NCBI RefSeq assembly: GCF_024139115.2 | Contig: NW_026943548.1 | Coordinates: 62,001-126,000, forward strand | DNA from: Armigeres subalbatus | Taxonomy: Eukaryota > Arthropoda > Insecta > Diptera > Culicidae | Reading direction: 5' to 3' | Length of the DNA: 64,000 nt | In this document: positions 54,419 through 64,000 of the stretch, in pieces | Position numbering within the stretch: the stretch's first letter is position 1 | How the letters are laid out: every line of letters starts with the position of its first letter | Translations under genes and position numbers: made by a program | The notes under the pieces: model-generated | The model's database searches: none | What the model was told of the DNA's origin: nothing | What the model saw: only the letters and a program-made list of their open reading frames with translations

Positions 54419-54610
54419 ACGAGTTCGGTGGTCTAGTGGCTACCGCTTCTGCCTTATAGGCAGGAGGTCGCGGGTTCAATTCCCTCTCCTACTTTGTATT
54501 TCTATCTTAGTTCTTTCTGTGTTTCACGTTCTACCAAAACGACTCCTACTGCTATAACCTTCCACACAATCCCAAAAACTCCCGTGGCACCTATGAGAGG
54601 TCGTAGAGTT
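54419..54610 (+). mobile_element. tRNA-headed SINE (same family as 11646)
   Basis: The head tggtctagtggctaccgctt ... gcgggttcaattccc has A- and B-box spacing like tRNA. tctcctactttgtatttcta then follows as at 11731. The 3' end and TSD are not resolved. Confidence 0.75.
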
Positions 54611-56427
54611 CTCTGCATCTTTAGTTTAGCACGATGAGTCAAGATCACAAAAGAATTCAGATTCAACGGGATGAATAGAGAAAATGGCATCATGTAGTTT
54701 GTTAAACCCAGGAAATCAGCAAAACTAGTACAATGCAAGTAATGAGATTGAAATCTGGAATGTGGCATATTTTTAAGAAACTCGTATAATTTTGGTTAAG
54801 CACATAGTCGATTTGATAGCAAAACGGAATTAAGGCGGCTGAAAATCGACTTTGAATATTTTTAGATCTACCATAGTACTTTTGACTGAAAATTTTAATT
54901 TCATATAAAAAAACATGACAGAAGACATAACGTCAACGAACATTTTGATGGACAGCTTAGAATATATTTAGCCAATCCTCTCCTTATATTATCCTTATAT
55001 AATATGAATGACAATAAAATAATAATGATGAAGGCGTACTCACTTTAAATTCAACTTTGGATTAACTTACTACTCCTTACGTGTCCCAATCGATTTCCAG
55101 ATATCAAAACATGACCCACAATAAGAGACAGGCTATCGAGGGCCAGTTAGTTAACTGCGACTTGAGCCCGGATTTATCTGATTGGACATCTGAAATGGCT
55201 ACATATCCTACGTATGCCCATCTCATGGCTTTGGCCAAGCAGTCAAGATTTTCTCCAAGTTTTGTTCTGCAAAATTTTTGTAGAAATTGACAAAGTTCTG
55301 TTTCCGAACGTTCCAGTATCTGGCCATTTGATCTTCAGTTTCTACGAGCCTACCCAACATGTAATGGGTGTGACGCGATTGCTGCGGAATCAATTGTATT
55401 CTTCACTTTTTTCGGGATATTAAAATAGTTTTTTTTCGCGTGGCAATGTTTTTTTTCGCGGTTATGACAAGTCAACTATTTGTCCGGACAGTTCTACTTT
55501 GGTTCCAGTCGAAAGGGGTATTGCGTCAGAACTGACAACATGACCTGATTTTCGGAAAAGATGGGCGGTTTCGACTTCGTAGGGTGGAATAAATGATTGA
55601 CCTTGCGATCAATCTGGTTATTCGTCTAGCTAGTTGCAATATAAAAACTTTGAGATGCTCTTACTAGAAGCCATCGTTCTTCTCAAAAACCAAAATTTCC
55701 CGTAGACCACTGAGGGAGTAACTGATATAAATGTTATTATGGTACCAAAAAAAAGTTTTATTAATTGATCTCACATCATATTTTTGCAGAAATTTGCTCA
55801 GATTTTTTAATGTTATGGTGATATCATCTCAACAAATGCTGAAAATATGTCATCAATAGTTAGGAAGTCTTTAAGGTGTTTTGTGAAATCATTCAAATAA
55901 TCAAAACCTTCATGAAAAACCTAAAGATCTTATTTTTGGAAATTAATTCATGAATGCAGAAGAAGAGAAATCCTCAACAAGTGCTAGATAATACTCTTAG
56001 AACAGCTAAGAACTCCTCCTGAAATGGTGGAGATTTCTCCAGGAATGCTATTCCTTCGTGAATTCCGTGAATATTTTCACAAAATCTAAGAATACTATTG
56101 GGAGTCCTGCGAATTTCTTCAGGAGCTCTAGAAATCTTTTCAATAAAAACTGAAATTTCATCAAGAATAAAATCTGGAATATCATATGGATTTTTTTAAC
56201 ATACAGTAGACGTTTGACAACCTGCAAGTCATTTAGCAGCAATGCTTTTTAACTGCAATTCGATAGTTGCAACAGTTTTGCAGTTCAAAATGATGTCAAT
56301 GTCAATAGCAGCAACAATGCGCTGCACAATTAAAGGCAATTTTATTGTATCTGATGTCGACAGACAAACATTATTGGATGTCTAAAACGCGTTGTAGTTA
56401 TCGAACATGTTGCAATTATAAAACAGT
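54611..56427. other. Long unassigned AT-rich stretch
   Basis: About 1.8 kb without a recognised gene or repeat. The plus frames 55081-55290 and 55214-55423 overlap in different frames and look like possible remains of one short coding segment, but nothing is recognisable. Confidence 0.35.
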
Positions 56428-56563
56428 TATCTTCTTCTTCTTTTTCTACTGTAATGGCTTTACATCCCAACTGGAACTAGGCAGGCTTTTTCAACTTAGG
56501 ATTCTGCATTTCCTCAGTTATTAATTGAAAGCTTTACCATGCCCGCCATTGCATTGTCTAGTT
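56428..56563 (-). mobile_element. GAA-tailed SINE fragment (minus)
   Basis: cttcttcttctttttctact then atggctttacatcccaactg and gcccgccattgcattgtct. It is the uninterrupted relative of the SINE at 28535-29430. Confidence 0.8.
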
Positions 56564-57539
56564 TTGTCTTGTCTCGTCTTGTCATGCAGTATAATAAAAA
56601 TAAAAAGCAATAAACAAAATAAAAAGCAATATAATTAAAACTATCACTGGTTGCAAATGTTAATTGGAAATGTTCAAATTATTTCAAACAACGGTGCCTA
56701 CTCGGTTTCGTCTTCGTCAGCGGTTCCGACGACAGCAGTCGCGTGCTACGAAGTCGTCTTCGTTCTTGCTCCTATCGGCTGACGGTGATGTTCACAGCCT
56801 GAGCTTGCTGGCGGCAAAAATCACTTCATAATCACACCCCACTGGCTCCTTGCTTGCTACTCAATGCCGCTGTGTTTGGTTGCACCGGTGGGAGAGGGTA
56901 AGCAATTTTCCCCCGGTAAAGCTAGGGGGGTAGGAGTGATAGCTGACGTTGGTTGTGGGTAATTCATGTTTCCTCCACTTTATTTCGCCACACTGACAGC
57001 CGTTGCAGCCAACGTGCTACGGCGTAGCTCGGTAACGGCACACCAAGTGCGAGAACAAAAACAGTTTTCCCGTTTTTCCCTTTCCGGGGTTTGTTCTGTT
57101 GGTGAGTTTTCGCATGTTTACACAACAAATGATCGCATGTGGCATTGTGGCAGTCCGGTGAGGAACGGCTACGGACGAATGGTAGGGAAGGATAAAGCTT
57201 GCATTTAGTACGATTCACGTCGACAGGAGTCTGTGGTTTTGCCGTGTGACTTTTTTGAATAAGTCGTACCAGAAGGGAGAAAGAGTGGAGCTGTGATGCG
57301 GAAAGGTGTGTATGGAGGCATGGAAACAAATCAAAACACAAGTTAACTGCTTGTATACAGAGCTATTAAATGAGTGAGTGGGTTTTCATAATTGAAGGAG
57401 GTAAGAAAGCGGAAAAGAATGAAGTATTCATAATGGTTGTTGGAGCAGGTTTGATTTGTAATGAGTACGAAGCATTTAAGTAGATCGTTTGTACATCTTC
57501 AGATGATGTTTGTTGTTATGCAACTGATGAGCAGATAAG
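56564..57539. other. Unassigned sequence with a GC-richer patch
   Basis: 56700-57340 is GC-richer and repeat-free, with overlapping ORFs on both strands (minus 56964-57341, 125 codons; plus 56966-57208) and no recognised domain. It could be regulatory or 5' UTR sequence; no gene is claimed. Confidence 0.35.
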
Positions 57540-58076
57540 ATGAAAAGAAGACAAGAAGACAAAAAGACAAGAAGACAAGAAGACAAGAAGACAAGAAGAC
57601 AAGATGACAAGAAGACAAGAAGACAAGAAACAAGAAGACAAGAAGACAAGAAGACAAGAAGACAAGAAGACAAGAAGACAAGAAGACAACAAGACAAGAA
57701 GACAAGAAGACAAGAAGTTAAGAAGACAAGAAGACAAGAAGACAAGAAGACAAGAAGACAAGAAGACAAGAAGACAAGAAGACAAGAAGACAAGAAGACA
57801 AGAAGACAAGAAGACAAGAAGACAAGAAGACAAGAAGACAAGAAGACAAGAAGACAAGAAGACAAGAAGACAAGAAGACAAGAAGACAAGAAGACAAGAA
57901 GACAAGAAGACAAGAAGACAAGAAGACAAGAAGACAAGAAGACAAGAAGACAAGAAGACAAGAAGACAAGAAGACAAGAAGAAAAGAAGACAAGAAGACA
58001 AGAAGACAAGAAGACAAGAAGACAAGAGGACAAGAAAACAAGAAGGTAAGAAGACAAAAAGACAAGAAGACAAGTT
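57540..58076. repeat. (AAGACAAG)n 8-bp tandem array
   Basis: About 65 units of aagacaag, very uniform in 57720-58010, with decay at both edges. Frames of up to 193 codons on both strands (KTRRQEDK on plus, LSSCLLVF on minus) follow from the 24-bp codon period and are not genes. Confidence 0.97.
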
Positions 58077-58973
58077 GGAAGAAAATAATATCTAGCTTAT
58101 TTAGTGGAATTTAAGTTTATCGAATTTTTATAAACCTCCTGATACATTTAAATGTAAGAATTGGAAATGATTAGTCAGCGCAAATATGATCCCCAAAGAA
58201 CGTTGCTTCTTCAAATACCCCGCATCTTCTACTATTTCGAGGAGGGATAAACAAAATCAGTGAATAACATAAGCTAAACGAGAGCTGTTGAAATATGGCA
58301 GTAGATACCGGTGCAGACAAACTCCCAAAAAAGCAGCAAGAGTCAGCAAGTCGAGCAACGGGACGATTTCTCCTGGGAGAATTTTTTTCCTACCCCCCCC
58401 AAATCTTCCAGCACACTACCACGGACAAAAGATAGCAGTGAGGAAAAATGCTGATTTATACCCAAAACTTTTCCGAACCGTTGCTCCCGCTAATTAGGTG
58501 ATAATTGTTATTAAATCGTTTTGATGACCAAGTTTGCTTTGGCTCACCGAGCATTTTTCTCCCACCTCGTTAGAACCGACAGAACTTCCGAACGCTGACG
58601 GCAGAAACGTTTCCCTCCATTAACAAATTTCAAATTAGACAAGCGGAATCAGCGGAAAGTGTTTGTTTTGTTTGTGAATGATAGCTGGCTCGTTGCTTTT
58701 CTGAAGAAGTCTACTCTGCCTAATAGAGCGAAGCTGGAGCGAGACTTTTTGTTTTCAATGGAAAGGATATTCATCGTCCTTGTGTTTATCTTTTCTTCTA
58801 CTCTTGGTTTTGTTTGCACATTGAATGTCCATAAACATGGATGAATTAAGTGATTAAAGTGGGAAAAGGGGGCGTTAACATTGAATGTGGATATGTACAA
58901 AAGGCAGAAGATAATTTTTTTCACTATGTTTGTCAGAAACGCACATATTGTAGGAGTTTATCGTCAGAATGTG
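58077..58973. other. Unassigned sequence
   Basis: No supported feature. The plus frame 58659-58844 has a hydrophobic tail (RIFIVLVFIFSSTLGF) but no support beyond that. Confidence 0.35.
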
Positions 58974-60267
58974 TAAGGTACACTGGGGGAAGTGGAAAAG
59001 GAAAAATCGATAGTGCATGTTTGAATTAGTGTAAAACCAGTTTAAATGATCTAAAAGCGTTCAATCAAAATGGGCTATCAAAAACAGTCTATTTTGCACC
59101 AACTGTGCGGTAATTGATACCATTTTGGTCGCTTGAAATTTATGGAAATACATTTTAAAATTAGGAGTTGTTTTTCCACTTACCCTAGTGGGATGGGGTA
59201 AGTGGAAAACCCATGTTACCTTGACCTTCAATAGTGATGAGTAGTTGCATATAACTAAAATCAATACGATAATTGCTTTGAGTATCTTTTGTGGAATAAT
59301 TTCATTACTTTAACGGAATAGATCCTCGAGGAATTCTCGTAATAGCTAGGGGAGGGCTGGTTTTGCCTTCTCGAACACTAAATGTACGTAAAATCTATAT
59401 GTTCACCCTAAAGATGAACTTTTTAAAGGAAAAATTGGATTTACAGGGTTATAAACTAATCAAATTAGTTAAACAAATTGAGATGATGTCTGTATGCGCG
59501 TATTTGTATGTATGTGTGTGCGCAAAGCACGTACAAAATTATCAACTATTCTTAAGCACTTGTCCTTAACCAATTTGTTCGCAAAAATTGCATTCAACGG
59601 TGAAACTTGTTTTGAATAAAAATTATGTGAATTATAGAATATATTTACCTATCAGTGCTATTTTTAACTTACTTATACATTTTTTTCATATTTAAAACAT
59701 GTGAAATGCATCAATACCGATAGGTGGATTAATCAGGCATTTTCTCATTTATATTAGTCCAATCACCACTGGAATCACAATGATAACAAAGAAGGAACAT
59801 ATTAAGATTCACAGCTATCGAAATAAACCCTGGAGAGATGAAAAAAATTGCTTAATTAGAACATTATCCACTTCCCCCGTAGTGTTTGATACCTGGGGTA
59901 AGTGTAAAATATTTGAATAATTTGCTTTCTTGGTACAAACCACTACCAATTGAAAGGGATTAGTTTAATTGTATTAAAATGGTAACCTGTGATATAAATT
60001 CACTTGAAAAAAGGACAATTGGTGCAAATAAGAATTGATTTTATGAATGCAAAAATCAACTTTTCGCAAAACCTAAAATTACAGTTCAATCGTTAACCGT
60101 ATTAGTGTATGTATTATACAAATTTCAACATAGTATTAGTGTGAGCATCAAATTATATTCTTGCATAATGTTATGATGTGGTAAAAACTGTAAAATATGT
60201 ACAATTCCAATTCTTCGAGTCGATTTTTACACTTACCCCCCTTTTCCACTTCCCCCAGTGTACCTTA
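58974..60267. mobile_element. 1.29-kb MITE with TAAGGTACACTGGGGGAAG termini
   Basis: The left end is TAAGGTACACTGGGGGAAGT and the right end is its reverse complement, with TA at each edge. Internal repeats of ccacttacccta and ggggtaagtg are present. The ORF 59363-59569 is not recognised. Partial copies lie at 46561-46870 and 53505-54066. Confidence 0.85.
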
Positions 60268-60284
60268 TCAAAAAAAGTTAAGTG

Positions 60285-60535
60285 AATACCATATTGATGG
60301 TTTATTACTTTCTGCATAAAGACAGAATCACAGTCTTCGGCCAGAGGTCGTACAGACTGAACACTTAACTGAACCTAGGACGAGACAACGTACAGGACAT
60401 TTACACAATCCAGTGGACCAGTGGAGAATTTTTTGCATCACGAAAAGTTTTCTCCTTACAGGAGCGGGAATCCAACCCACACTTCAAAGCGCATGTATCT
60501 AAGCGATTAACGTTGCTATCTGTACGAAGCCCATT
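60285..60535 (-). mobile_element. tRNA-derived SINE, second family (minus, diverged)
   Basis: ggccagaggtcgtacagact, actggaccactggagaatt-like and gggaatccaacccaca are the reverse complement of 35440-35610. The A-box end is near 60530. Confidence 0.78.
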
Positions 60536-61030
60536 TCATTAAACTCTTCAGTCTCAGTTTCAACAGATATACAAAATCCAATTTTTTAGCGATAGAGATT
60601 TCTAAAAAACTTTCTTGTTTATTATAAAATGTATCAAGAAAGTAGGTCAGTGCAATATGGGGATGGATCCCATTTTTCCATCACATTTGTTTGTAAGCAT
60701 TTATTTCATAAATACAAAGCAGTAAATGGCTTAGCTCTAAAAAATGTAAGGACGGTGCACGTTTTCAATTGTCATATAGGTAGACACCCAAAAGATATTT
60801 TGGGATAATTCATGAAAGGTAACAGACGATGAAAATCATTAGTTGTTTACTGTATAATTCCTGAGTATGAAAGTCTCAAAAATTAGAAAATATGGCAAAA
60901 TTAGGGCATGACGCAATCATAACAAAGTTGTTATATAATCGGGGTAGGCAAAATCGAGGACAAACAAAATGGAGACGTGACAAAAATTGTGGCGTCCCGG
61001 GTACATGAACAAAATAACAATACATGATAT
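60536..61030. other. Unassigned AT-rich sequence
   Basis: No supported feature. Confidence 0.35.
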
Positions 61031-61700
61031 GGACTTGAGTGAGAAGTGCAAAGTAAGAAGTGCAAAGTAAGAAGTGAGAAGTAAGAAGTGAGAAGTAAGA
61101 AAGTAAGAGTGAGAAGTGAAAAGTAAGAAGTGAAAAATTGGAAGCAGTAGTGAGAGAGAAAATAAAAGTGAGAAAAAAAGTTAGAAGTGAAGAATAAGAA
61201 GTTAGAAGTGTGAAATGAGGAGCAAAACGTGCAAAAATAGAAGTGAGAAGTAAGAAATTGAAAGTGCGAAGTGAGAAGAGAAAAGTGAGAAATTAAAAGT
61301 GAGAAATTAGAGATGAGAAGTATGAACTAAGAAGTGAGAAGTGAGTAGCGGAAAGTGAGAAATAAGAAATTAGAAGTAAGATGAGATATTCGAAGTGTGA
61401 AGTGAGTAGAGAGAAGGAAAAAGTGAGAAGTAAAAAATTAGAAGTTAGAAGTGAAAAATGATAAGTGAGAAATGAGAAATGAGATATAAAATTTTAAGTG
61501 AAAAATGGGAAGTGAGAAGTGCGAAGTGAGATGTGCGAAGTGAGAAGTGAGAAATTAATATTGAGATCTAAGTAGTGGTAAGAGGGAAGCGAGATGTGCG
61601 AAAAGAAAAGTAAGAAGTAAATAGTGAGAAGTGATGAATAAGGAGCGGAAGTGAGTTGTGGAAGGGAGTAGTAAAAAGTGGGAGGTGAGGATCGAGGAAC
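61031..61700. repeat. Degenerate (GTGAGAA)n purine array
   Basis: agaagtgagaagtaagaagt-like words of about 7-8 bp for 670 bp, almost all purine plus T on the plus strand. Confidence 0.88.
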
Positions 61701-61734
61701 TAGAAGAAAGAAACAAGATTCTTTCTCTTTATTT

Positions 61735-62003
61735 CTTTATTTTTCTTTTTCTTTCTCCTGCCTCGCTCCTCGCTCACTCACATCTCACTAATCAACATAT
61801 CACTTCTCATTTTCCAATTATCATCTCTCACTGCTTGCTCCTGTTTATCTCACCACTCACATCTTACTTCTTACTTCGCAACTAATACATCTGACTTCTC
61901 ACAATTCACTTCCCATTTCTCGCTTTCCACTACTCACATGTTACTGCACACATCTCACTACTCAATACTCACTTCCGTTTCTCAGAACTCACTTCTCACC
62001 AAT
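61735..62003. repeat. Degenerate (TTCTCAC)n pyrimidine array
   Basis: tctcactactcaatactcac-like words; the complement of the preceding block, so the two could pair as a long imperfect hairpin. Confidence 0.85.
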
Positions 62004-62270
62004 CATAGCATAGCATAGCATATGTGATTGTACAAATCGTGGGTAGCTATACAATGCTCAATTGAGCCATCTACTGTATATTGTCGCAAATTGGTACTTG
62101 GGATTAGTACCTTTTCCTATACAGTAGCAGTTGTATACCTGGCCATGTCCTTACAATCACGGAAGGAAGGGAAGTTCAACATCTACTAGTGAAGATGCAG
62201 GGAACCCATACTACCTTCATAGATGTCTCGGGAAGGAAAATTATTGTTGGTGGGTAAGGTGAACAATAAG
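62004..62270 (-). repeat. Probable 3' end of a retroelement with (TGCTA)n tail
   Basis: catagcatagcatagcatat at 62004-62025 would be a (GCTAT)n tail on the minus strand, followed by non-coding sequence with cgtgggtagctatacaatgc. The family is not identified. Confidence 0.45.
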
Positions 62271-63602
62271 GAGCTCTATTCGACAATATAGAGCGTTTGT
62301 CAATAACAGTATATGCTGTTATTTTTTTTAAATATATCCATCAATTTACTTACGAACCGTCCAAAGGAGGACAAAGTAACCCGGACCTTACAAATGTTTC
62401 GCATCATATACAAAACAACCGCACACTTATCACCGAACATTAAAAACAGAACCAAAAACTCGGATTTTACTAGTGTTCTAAATCCTACCTCACGCTATGT
62501 TTAACGGCAACTATTATGCAAAGTGAATGCACCTCAGATGTTAAGCCGTTAGATCATAGTTTTTGACCTCTAGCTTAAGGATCTGTGTCGATTGAAATAT
62601 TTCATCGATGAAAATTTGACTTTTTACCATTTAAGGAGATATTTTTAACCTAAAAATCTATTCTGATTTTTAAAAAAAAATCGAAGCAAGTTATATAAAA
62701 GCCAGGCACCACATTTTTTTCCTGACGCTTCGAGGAAAATTTTCATATAAAAACAATTTTCATATGATGAAAGTAGCAGAAGTTATACTAGAAATACTGT
62801 TGACACCGAACATATATTTAATTTTTCGATAGCGAATTCTTGTGTAACTGCATATCTCATACGTGTCTATTAAAAACCAGCAACCCTGCACTGTCCACTC
62901 GTTGCTGGACAGGTCAAGAAAGATGCTCGATTATATTTCAATTGTGTTCATAATCATCTTCTGGAAGGAGGAGACTATGACACAATTTTAGACAAAACCC
63001 CTCCTCCAGCGCTACATTAGCTGGTGGGATTGGTCTACCAAATTTTCGGCCCTGTAGCAAAAAAAACCATCAAGACAAATCTGAAGTCTGGACATCAGAG
63101 GTCAACGTAACCCATCACGCTCAACTTGGTTTGGTTATTAATCGGATTATTATAAGGTATTGGAGAGTCTACCACTGGTAGTTGATTGCTGTTTTAGTGT
63201 AACATTCTATTCAGACGCCATACGAGCTGTTTTTGACAGTTGAATGGCAGCCACCAATCACCGAAAAAAATCTTATTTTGAAATTCCGCGTTCTTGATTT
63301 TGTGAGCGCATCACAGGGATGCCTTACAAAGTATACGGAGTCAACAACGGAAGCCATCCACAGAAATTTTTATACTATCTAGCAAAACTACAAAATGCCA
63401 GATAACCACGAACAGTATGCAAGTAAACTATTATCCACGGTGGAAGCATATAACAGTGGTCACATAATGCAGACGTCCATTGAGGCTCAATCAAGTTTGA
63501 AATACAGAACTAAAAACTACTTTGAGCTAGTTCGTAGTTTTAATTTTTTGTTGAGTAGAGATGTTAAAAAGTGATATTATGTTCTTAAATTTAATGATAT
63601 TT
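62271..63602. other. Unassigned AT-rich stretch
   Basis: About 1.3 kb with no recognised gene or repeat. Confidence 0.35.
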
Positions 63603-63870
63603 ACTTCTTCTTATTGGCATTACATCAACCACTCTGACATATGCCGCCTCGGAAGTCGGAACTTAATGTTAATTTAGCACTTCCACAGTTTCTAGTCCAA
63701 GCTACCATTTTCGCATTCGTACATATATCATGAGGTTACGATGATATTTTATGCCCAGGGAAGACGAGGAACTGTCCTAGACAAGACCGGGCATCGAACC
63801 CAATCACCTTTAACATGGTCTTGCAGTGTAGCAGTGCATCTTACCCGCACGGCTACGGAAGGCTCCAGAT
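63603..63870 (-). mobile_element. Feilai-like SINE, minus strand
   Basis: cttcttcttattggcattac (tail side) through gcacttccacagtttct, gggcatcgaaccca (B-box) and cccgcacggctacggaaggc (head) is the reverse complement of 24450-24753 with substitutions. No TSD found. Confidence 0.85.
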
Positions 63871-64000
63871 CTATTCATAATAAACCTTCAGAACATTTAA
63901 AACTGGCTGTAATTTTAATATAACTTCTACTATTTTCATCATATGAAAAATGTTTTTATATGTTTCTTAAAGCATCAGGAAAAAAATTTGATGGTTGGAT
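63871..64000. other. Window end, unassigned
   Basis: Nothing recognised. Confidence 0.4.

Noticed and set aside
56964..57341. 125-codon minus ORF in a GC-richer patch
   Set aside because: No domain or codon signal, and it overlaps a plus-strand ORF of similar quality.
57476..58095. Long KTRRQEDK and LSSCLLVF ORFs
   Set aside because: Artefacts of the 8-bp array.

Overview
The window looks like repeat-dense heterochromatin or intergenic DNA from a mosquito, most likely Aedes. The evidence is tRNA-headed SINEs with (GAA)n tails resembling Aedes Feilai, RTE-like and R1-like non-LTR retrotransposons, many MITE families with clean target-site duplications (TSDs), and an AT-rich background. No intact host protein gene can be defended. 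All clear protein homology belongs to mobile elements, and nearly every such ORF is broken by frameshifts, stops or deletions.

Layout. 1-0.85 kb: a hAT-like element (70-751) with an exact 8-bp TSD. 0.94-4.84 kb: about 3.9 kb of a 21-23 bp satellite whose monomer is itself a small hairpin. 5.08-7.66 kb: an internally deleted R1-like retrotransposon with an 11-bp TSD. 10.31-14.06 kb: a 3.75-kb hAT-like element inserted inside a coding-like frame; a second copy of the first hAT family is nested in it, and a SINE-like insert is nested in that copy. 15-27 kb: MITEs, foldback repeats, an RTE fragment, a four-layer nest ending in a solo LTR, two SINEs, and a hAT MITE that splits another coding-like frame. 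28.5-31.8 kb: a SINE split by a foldback element, then a 5'-truncated RTE element. 33.65-35.30 kb: a piggyBac-like foldback. 36.4-36.9 kb: tandem ~160-bp units that look like decayed coding sequence. 37.19-40.44 kb: a full-span RTE-like element with a 13-bp TSD. 41.5-46.1 kb: MITEs, including one family present both empty and filled by another insertion. 46.6-54.1 kb: a composite block whose core is a 3.8-kb DNA transposon with ~520-bp inverted repeats and a degraded transposase of a superfamily I could not name. 56.4-64 kb: SINEs, an AAGACAAG array, a 1.3-kb MITE and purine/pyrimidine arrays.

The elements form a stratigraphy rather than a pathway: exact TSDs and pre-insertion homologues allow a relative insertion order at several sites. 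The observations most worth follow-up are (1) two reading frames that become continuous once a hAT insertion and one TSD copy are mentally removed (10126-14255 and 24762-25453), (2) the recurring coding-like unit at 24.8, 32.2 and 36.4-36.9 kb, (3) the long-TIR transposon at 49.2-53.0 kb, and (4) the hairpin-monomer satellite with higher-order organisation. All calls come from reading the sequence by eye; no database search was run.
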